Origin: CAVSKL01 sp963728475 [NCBI: Candidatus Eiseniibacteriota bacterium]
GTDB lineage: Bacteria; Eisenbacteria; RBG-16-71-46; JABDJR01
Assembly (NCBI GenBank): GCA_963728475.1
Contig: CAVSKL010000001.1
Span: forward strand, 930,001-994,000
Reading direction: 5' to 3'
Length of the DNA stretch: 64,000 bases
Position numbers and translations under genes: made by a program. The notes under the pieces are model-generated. The model saw nothing but the letters and a program-made list of their open reading frames with translations, ran no database searches and had not been told where the DNA came from. Shown one piece after another: positions 59,060 to 64,000 of this stretch; position 1 is the stretch's first letter; each line of letters starts with the position of its first letter.

Positions 59060-59136
59060 TTCTGGTCTCTCCCCCAGGGACCCGGCCCCGGCAGCCGGAT
59101 CCACGACAGGACGTCGCTCACTTCTGGTCTCTCCCC
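59021..59136. repeat. Tandem duplication of a translation start region
   Basis: Two 54-base copies (59021-59074 and 59083-59136) with a 62-base period and two mismatches. Each holds, on the minus strand, a purine-rich ribosome site, a GTG start and the first codons of the GDPD gene. Confidence 0.92.
59056..59121 (-). other. Upstream ORF of 21 codons coupled to GDPD start
   Basis: The outer copy of the duplicated start region gives a GTG at 59121 with its own ribosome site. The frame runs 21 codons (VSDVLSWIRLPGPGPWG and four more residues) and stops at TGA 59058-59056, overlapping the GDPD start as GTGA. Whether it is translated is unknown. Confidence 0.5.
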
Positions 59137-59316
59137 ATTTCGTTTTTGCGGATACAACCCCGGCTCCCGCGGGTATCGCCTCCGGTCGTGCATGCTATCA
59201 TGCGTTCCTTCCTTCCTTTGCGGCAAGCGACAACCCCTCGTTCCGGTCCGCGCCGCCCCCCGAGGGCGGGCGAACCAACCGCCGGACCCCGGGATCGGGG
59301 GTAGGAGAATACCTTC

Positions 59317-60336
59317 ATGGCAGAGACCCAGATCCACAATCTCGAAGCGCTGGAAGCCCTGGCCGACGGCCACCGCCGGATCCTGGACGAGCTTCGCAAG
59401 GTCATCGTGGGCCAGGACCAGGTCATCGACGAGCTTCTGACCGCCCTCTTCGCCAACGGCCACTGCCTCCTGGTCGGCGTGCCGGGGCTGGCCAAGACGC
59501 TCCTCATCCATAGCCTGGCCGACGTCCTGGAGCTGGGCTTCAGCCGCATCCAGTTCACGCCGGACCTCATGCCCTCCGACATCACCGGGACCGAGATCCT
59601 GGAGGAGGACCGCACCACCGGCAAGCGCGCCTTCCGCTTCGTCCAGGGCCCCATCTTCGCGAACGTGGTCCTGGCCGACGAGATCAACCGGACCCCGCCC
59701 AAGACCCAGGCCGCGCTGCTCCAGGCCATGCAGGAGCGACAGGTCACCGCCGGCGGCCAGACCACCGATCTCACCCCCCCCTTCTTCGTGCTCGCCACTC
59801 AGAACCCCATCGAGCAGGAGGGGACCTACCCCCTCCCCGAGGCCCAGCTCGACCGGTTCATGTTCAACGTGATGGTCGGCTACCCCAGCCAGGACGAAGA
59901 GGTCGCCATCGTCAACCGCACCACCGGGGGCGAGCGCGCATCCTTGAAGCGCGTACTCTCCGGCGAGGACATCATCCGCTTCCAGGACCTGGTCCGGCGG
60001 GTGCCCGCCTCCCCCTTCGTGGTCGAGTACGCGGTGCGCCTGGCCCGCGCCACCCGCCCCCAGGAAGCCGGCGGCGAGATCGAGCGGGTCCAGCGCTACG
60101 TGAGCTGGGGGGCGGGGCCTCGGGCCAGCCAGTTCCTGATCCTGGGGGCCAAGACCTGGGCCGCGCTGAACGGATCGGTCTCCCCCTCCTGCGAGGACGT
60201 CCGCCGGGTCGCGCGCCCGGTGCTCCGCCACCGCGTGGTCACCAACTTCAGCGCGGAAGCGGAGGGGGTGTCGACGGAAGACATCATCTCCACCCTCCTC
60301 GAGACCGTTCCCGAGGCTCCGGGCGGAAAGAAGTAG
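59317..60336 (+). CDS. MoxR-family AAA+ ATPase
   Basis: 339 residues from ATG 59317 with AGGAG upstream. Walker A GVPGLAKT (54-61), Walker B VVLADEINR, sensor LATQNPIEQEGTYPLPEAQLDRF and C-terminal lid GPRASQFLILGAKTWA. MoxR ATPases act as chaperones with VWA and DUF58 proteins encoded alongside; here DUF58 follows after 11 bases and a BatA-like gene comes later. Cytoplasmic. Confidence 0.95.
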   Translation: MAETQIHNLEALEALADGHRRILDELRKVIVGQDQVIDELLTALFANGHCLLVGVPGLAKTLLIHSLADVLELGFSRIQFTPDLMPSDITGTEILEEDRTTGKRAFRFVQGPIFANVVLADEINRTPPKTQAALLQAMQERQVTAGGQTTDLTPPFFVLATQNPIEQEGTYPLPEAQLDRFMFNVMVGYPSQDEEVAIVNRTTGGERASLKRVLSGEDIIRFQDLVRRVPASPFVVEYAVRLARATRPQEAGGEIERVQRYVSWGAGPRASQFLILGAKTWAALNGSVSPSCEDVRRVARPVLRHRVVTNFSAEAEGVSTEDIISTLLETVPEAPGGKK

Positions 60337-60347
60337 CGGGGACCGCC

Positions 60348-61250
60348 GTGTCCTCCGACTCCGCCCTCCAGTACCTCGACCCCCAGGTCCTGACCAAGCT
60401 TCGCGGCCTGGACGTCATCGCGCGCCTGGTAGTGGAGGGCTTCATGACCGGCCTCCACAAGAGCCCCTATCACGGGTTCAGCGTGGAGTTCGCCGAGCAC
60501 CGCCAGTACATGCCCGGCGACCCGTTCAAGCACGTTGACTGGAAGCTCTACGGGAAGAGCGACCGCTTCTACGTGAAGATCTTCGAGGAGGAGACCAACC
60601 TCCGGTCGCACCTGCTCCTGGACGCCAGCGCCAGCATGGGCTACGCCTCCCCCGGCCGGCTCACCAAGTTCCAGTACGCGTCCTACCTGGCCGCGGCGCT
60701 GGCCTACATGATGGCCATGCAGCAGGACGCGGTGGGGCTCCTGGTCTTCCGCGACGTGATCGAGCGGCTCATCCCCCCCCGCTCCTCCCGCGGACATCTC
60801 AAGATCATCCTCAACGAACTGGAGCGGACCGAGCCCGCCGCCACCACCGCCATGGGTACCGCGCTCGAGTACCTGGCCGAGCGGGTGAAGCGGCGGGGGC
60901 TCATCCTCGTCTTCAGCGACCTCATGGACGACCCCGAGACCGTGATCCGCGGGCTCAAGCACTTCCGCCACCGCCAGCACGAGGTGGTGGTCTTCCACGT
61001 TCTCGACCCCTACGAGATCCAGTTCCCGTTCCGGCAGGAGTCGGGGTTCGTGGACGTGGAGACCGGCCGCGAACTCATGACCCAACCCTGGGAGATCGCC
61101 GCCGAGTACAGGGAGCGTTTCGAGGCCTGGAGCCTGGCCTACCAGCGGGCGTGCCTCGAGAACCGGATCGACTACGTGCGGCTCTCCACCGACACCCCCT
61201 ACGACGTGGCCCTCCTCCGATACCTGGAAAAGCGCCGCACCCTCTACTGA
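60348..61250 (+). CDS. DUF58 domain protein
   Basis: 300 residues from GTG 60348. DUF58 signature GFSVEFAEHRQYMPGDPFKHVDWKLYG, followed by a VWA-like core with MIDAS residues in LLLDASASMGY and ILVFSDLMDDPE. Standard partner of MoxR ATPases in envelope or metal-cofactor processes. In operon with the MoxR gene. Confidence 0.94.
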   Translation: MSSDSALQYLDPQVLTKLRGLDVIARLVVEGFMTGLHKSPYHGFSVEFAEHRQYMPGDPFKHVDWKLYGKSDRFYVKIFEEETNLRSHLLLDASASMGYASPGRLTKFQYASYLAAALAYMMAMQQDAVGLLVFRDVIERLIPPRSSRGHLKIILNELERTEPAATTAMGTALEYLAERVKRRGLILVFSDLMDDPETVIRGLKHFRHRQHEVVVFHVLDPYEIQFPFRQESGFVDVETGRELMTQPWEIAAEYRERFEAWSLAYQRACLENRIDYVRLSTDTPYDVALLRYLEKRRTLY

Positions 61251-61256
61251 GCCGGG

Positions 61257-61295
61257 CCGGGGCAGAGCCGGGGCAGAGCCGGGGCAGAGCCGGGG
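61257..61295. repeat. 11-bp tandem repeat after DUF58 gene
   Basis: CCGGGGCAGAG repeated three times plus CCGGGG, six bases after the stop codon. Confidence 0.9.
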
Positions 61296-61455
61296 AGGGC
61301 CGTCCGCGAAAGCCTGTTTCACCCGCCTCCGGGTGGCAACCGGAGGCGACACCCCCCCCACCGGCTCGAATTTCATCGGCAATGGGGTGTCGGCGCTCTT
61401 GCCAAAACCGGGCAACTCGCGGAGCTTTCGTGGCTTGCCAACTCATTAATTTTGT

Positions 61456-61484
61456 TTGACTTAGGGCTTTGAAACCTTCAAAAT
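61456..61484 (+). promoter_or_regulatory. Promoter of PEP-CTERM gene
   Basis: TTGACT and CAAAAT separated by 17 bases in a conspicuous AT-rich patch; the -10 is identical to that proposed for boxC. Implies the gene is transcribed independently of the MoxR-DUF58 genes. Confidence 0.6.
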
Positions 61485-61638
61485 CATGGGAGATCGGGCG
61501 GGGTGCGCGCTCATTTCGAGTTGCACTCCCCCACCGCGAACCGGGGCCCGGACCTGTCGCGGATTGCAAACAGGGACCAGCAACGTGGGGCGGCCACGAG
61601 TAACTGGGCGGTGTCCCCGCCCGGCAGGAGTGACTGAA

Positions 61639-62403
61639 ATGTTCGACATCAAGAAACTATCGGCCATTGCGCTGATCTCCGGCGCTTTCGCGGTGGCGGT
61701 CGCCGGTGCGGCTTCGGCCAGCATCCTCGATCTCACCACCGCCGGCGCGACCGGAACCATCGGCAACGCCTACTTCCAGCAGATCAACCAGCAGTCCACC
61801 GGGACCGGCGTAATTGACCCGTTCCTGCGCGAGCAGGCCAACGGGACCGAGGCCGGCATCAACAGCGACGGGCCCTACACCCTGGACGAGAAGTCCGGGA
61901 CCTGGACCCATTCGGTCAAGGTGAGCGACTTCGGCACCGTGGACCGGAACGGAATCACCTCGATCCGGTTCCTGCTCGACCTCAATCAGACCAACGCGAA
62001 CCCGCTCATTTCCCTGGACGGGTTCCGCATCTACACCGCGGCCAGCGGGACCTACAACACCCTGGCGCTGCTCGACGCCAACGCCAGCAAGCTCTACGAC
62101 ATGGGCGCGGGCAATCGGGTGAACATGAACTACGACCTGGAGGCGGGTAGCGGCGCCGGCGACGTGCTGGTGTACCTGCCCTACTCGCTCTTCTCCGGGC
62201 ACACCACCGACTATCTCTACCTCTACGCGCAGTTCGGCGCCGCCGGCGGCGACTACGCCACCAACGACGGCTTCGAGGAATGGGCGCGCATCGATTCGCC
62301 CGGCGGCACGCCTCCCTCGTCCGTCCCCGAGCCGATGAGCCTCCTGCTCCTCGGCACCGGGCTCATGGGGGGCGTGGTGGCGCGGCGCCGCCGCCGTTCC
62401 TGA
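61639..62403 (+). CDS. PEP-CTERM exported protein
   Basis: 254 residues from ATG 61639 (AGGAG eight bases upstream). Signal peptide ALISGAFAVAVAGAASAS. The body is beta-rich (SIRFLLDLNQTNANPLISLDG; GDVLVYLPYSLFSG), like secreted extracellular-matrix proteins of this class. C-terminus: VPEP, hydrophobic MSLLLLGTGLMGGVVA, then RRRRRS, a textbook PEP-CTERM signal processed by exosortase in known systems. No exosortase gene lies in the window. Own promoter and terminator; it interrupts the MoxR-DUF58-BatA order. Confidence 0.9.
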   Translation: MFDIKKLSAIALISGAFAVAVAGAASASILDLTTAGATGTIGNAYFQQINQQSTGTGVIDPFLREQANGTEAGINSDGPYTLDEKSGTWTHSVKVSDFGTVDRNGITSIRFLLDLNQTNANPLISLDGFRIYTAASGTYNTLALLDANASKLYDMGAGNRVNMNYDLEAGSGAGDVLVYLPYSLFSGHTTDYLYLYAQFGAAGGDYATNDGFEEWARIDSPGGTPPSSVPEPMSLLLLGTGLMGGVVARRRRRS

Positions 62404-62432
62404 TCCCACGTACTTCGGATCCCTGTTTGGGG

Positions 62433-62465
62433 CCGGGGCGGACCATCCGCCCCGGTCTTTTTTTT
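62433..62465 (+). terminator. Intrinsic terminator after PEP-CTERM gene
   Basis: Stem CCGGGGCGGA / TCCGCCCCGG followed by TCTTTTTTTT. A classic rho-independent terminator 30 bases after the stop. Confidence 0.92.
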
Positions 62466-62550
62466 GACTCGGGCCTTTTCCTGATCCCGGGTCCGCGCCC
62501 GGCCCCCTCCCCGGCGGGCCCGCCGGAGCCCCTGTGCTAGGCTTCTCCGC

Positions 62551-64000
62551 ATGCCGTTTTCGTTCCTGAACACCGCGCTCCTGGCCGGAGCCGCCGCCGC
62601 CCTGCTCCCCATCGCCATCCACCTCTTCAGCCGGCGGAAGGTGGCGCGGGTGCCGTTCTCCTCGCTGCGGTTCCTGGAGGAGATCGCCCGGCGCCGGGTG
62701 CGCCGGGTGCGGCTCACCCAGTGGATCATCCTGGCGCTCCGGGTCCTGGCCCTGGCGCTTCTCGCGGTGGCCCTGGGACGCCCGGCCTTCAAGGGCGACT
62801 TCGCCTTCGGCAAGAGCCGGGGCGAGAGCGCGGTGGCGCTGGTGCTCGACCGCTCCTACAGCATGCAGGCGGAGGGGGAGCGCGCCACCCTCTGGGACCG
62901 CGCCCGGGGGCGGGCCCAGGAGGTGCTGGACGCGCTGGAGCCCGGGGACCAGGTTTTCGTGCTGGGGGTGGACCCGCGCGCCGACCGGGTGGACGCCTAC
63001 CCCGATCCCCATGCCGCCGCCGAGGCGATCCGCACCGAGGCGTGCGGGTTCGGCACCACCGACCTGGCCTCGGCGGTGCACCGCGCGGGCGCCGCCCTGG
63101 CCGACGCGCCCGCGCTCAACAAGGAGCTGTTCCTCATCTCCGATTTCCAGAAGACCGGGGAGGGGTCCGGGGGGGAGCCCGGCGCCGCCGACCTCGCCGC
63201 CGACCTCGATCCCAAGGCGCGGGTGTTCCTGATCCCGGTGGGGGAGGGGCCCCTGGCCAACACCTCGCTGGAGGACGCCCAGCTCCAGGGGAGCAGCGTG
63301 GATCAGCGAGTTCACGTCGAGGCCGCGCGCCACGCCGGGAGCCCGCTGGACGCGGTCCCGGTCACCGTCGAGTCGGGGACCGAGGTCCTGGGCGAAGCGG
63401 TCCTCACCGTGGGGCCCGAGGGGCGCGAGGCCGTGGACGTGCCGCTGACCCGCATGCCTACGGGGACCGAGGACTTGCACGCGCGGCTCGCCCGCGACCG
63501 GCTCCCTGTCGACGACCTGCGCTACGTTCCCGCCCTGGGGGCGGGGAGCGTGAAGACGCTCCTGGTCCAGGATCCGGCCCAGAATGCGCCCTTTCTCCCC
63601 CTGGCCATGAGCCCGGAGGCCGAGGGGGGCCGCTTCGACCTGGCCCGCGTCGCCCCCGACGCCCTGGCCGGGGTGGACCTCTCCGGCGTCCGGCTCCTGG
63701 TGCTCGACAACGTCACCCACATCCCGCGCGAGGCGGTGATCCGGCTGCGCGAGTGGCGGGCCGGCGGGGGGGCGCTGTTCGTGGCCCTGGGGGACCGGGT
63801 GGACCTGCGCTTCTACAACGAGTCGCTCCTCCCCGCGCTTTTCCCGGGGGTGACCTTGAAGAATCTCCTCGGCACCGGCGAGGCCACCGGGGCCAGCTAC
63901 TCCCTGGTGCCCCGCGCCGCCGGCCACGAGGCCTTCGCCGGGTTCGGGGCCCAGGTGGGGCAGCCGCTCACCGGCGCCAACTTCTGGGAGATCGTGGGGG
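62551..64000 (+). CDS. BatA/VWA-domain membrane protein (3' end outside window)
   Basis: At least 483 residues, still open at the window end. N-terminal BatA motif MPFSFLNTALLAG then LLPIAIHLFSRRK, second helix IILALRVLALALLAVALGRP, followed by a VWA domain with MIDAS D-R-S-Y-S in VALVLDRSYSM and LFLISDFQKTG. C-terminal part resembles a glutamine-amidotransferase-like fold (VRLLVLDNVTHIP; WRAGGGALFVALG). Partner of the MoxR and DUF58 proteins in the aerotolerance-type operon of FCB-like bacteria. Confidence 0.92.
   Translation, partial: MPFSFLNTALLAGAAAALLPIAIHLFSRRKVARVPFSSLRFLEEIARRRVRRVRLTQWIILALRVLALALLAVALGRPAFKGDFAFGKSRGESAVALVLDRSYSMQAEGERATLWDRARGRAQEVLDALEPGDQVFVLGVDPRADRVDAYPDPHAAAEAIRTEACGFGTTDLASAVHRAGAALADAPALNKELFLISDFQKTGEGSGGEPGAADLAADLDPKARVFLIPVGEGPLANTSLEDAQLQGSSVDQRVHVEAARHAGSPLDAVPVTVESGTEVLGEAVLTVGPEGREAVDVPLTRMPTGTEDLHARLARDRLPVDDLRYVPALGAGSVKTLLVQDPAQNAPFLPLAMSPEAEGGRFDLARVAPDALAGVDLSGVRLLVLDNVTHIPREAVIRLREWRAGGGALFVALGDRVDLRFYNESLLPALFPGVTLKNLLGTGEATGASYSLVPRAAGHEAFAGFGAQVGQPLTGANFWEIVG

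Larger units (their letters stand above)
61251..61638. other. Intergenic region between DUF58 and PEP-CTERM genes
   Basis: Holds an 11-bp tandem repeat, then an AT-rich patch with the promoter below, then a leader of about 150 bases rich in short inverted repeats. No protein gene seen. The leader does not show the conserved core of a known riboswitch class. Confidence 0.5.

Noticed and set aside
61485-61638. Cyclic-di-GMP (GEMM) riboswitch before the PEP-CTERM gene
   Set aside because: The leader has GCAAAC and GGGAC fragments, but the conserved core and tetraloop receptor arrangement could not be laid out.

Overview
The window is very GC-rich, with genes packed on both strands. It encodes many secreted or surface proteins that end in a FlgD-like C-terminal module, together with dockerin-like and cohesin-like domains, a PEP-CTERM protein, ECF sigma/anti-sigma pairs and Ser/Thr kinases. 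This suggests an uncultured Gram-negative bacterium of the FCB or Eisenbacteria/Krumholzibacteria type, but that placement is an inference from protein architecture; no rRNA gene is present. I saw no tRNA, rRNA, CRISPR array, insertion sequence or phage gene.

Layout. 1-12,600: a surface-protein locus. Three large parallel beta-helix proteins share almost identical 3' modules; the first is cut by the window edge and the second is broken at a seven-G tract. Two small secreted cohesin-like proteins follow. 12,700-16,300: a BlaI-type repressor with a TACA/TGTA operator, a BlaR1-like M56 metallopeptidase and a lipoprotein. 16,380-18,120: an NSS sodium symporter with its 37-residue MetS-like partner. 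18,230-24,110: a secreted protein, then NYN nuclease and BoxR (minus strand) divergent from BoxC and BoxB of the aerobic benzoyl-CoA epoxidation pathway. 24,150-28,100 (minus): a secreted GH13 amylase-metallopeptidase fusion and two cupredoxins. 28,389-28,862: a YbaK-like deacylase. 28,863-30,665: a 1.8-kb stretch without a recognisable gene but with a strong terminator.

30,666-38,133: RmuC, then on the minus strand an ECF sigma factor coupled to a kinase-TPR receptor, a 45-residue membrane protein, and a coupled MazG/DUF2075 nuclease-helicase pair. 38,300-43,400: a frameshifted HNH endonuclease behind a good sigma-70-like promoter, then an ATP-dependent zinc protease-like gene, RimK and an ion permease. 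43,500-48,860: a DUF4382 lipoprotein, then an ECF sigma / membrane anti-sigma / outer-membrane barrel run in which the last two proteins both carry a glycogen-binding (CBM48-like) domain, and a secreted helical protein. 49,100-59,060: a receiver protein, a class V aminotransferase, two unrecognised or regulatory proteins, PepF, a NERD-helicase, a rhodanese lipoprotein, an OmpA-like protein and a glycerophosphodiesterase. 59,300-64,000: MoxR ATPase, DUF58 and BatA-like genes, with a PEP-CTERM gene that has its own promoter and terminator placed between DUF58 and BatA.

Three observations stand out. First, the beta-helix genes look like cassettes: constant 5' leader, variable middle, homogenised 3' end. 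Second, four otherwise different secreted proteins end in the same short tail (P-x-T-W-[GS]-x-h-K-x-x-Y), which may be an undescribed sorting signal. Third, a carbohydrate-binding module is shared between an anti-sigma factor and the barrel encoded next to it, suggesting a trans-envelope sugar-sensing circuit.
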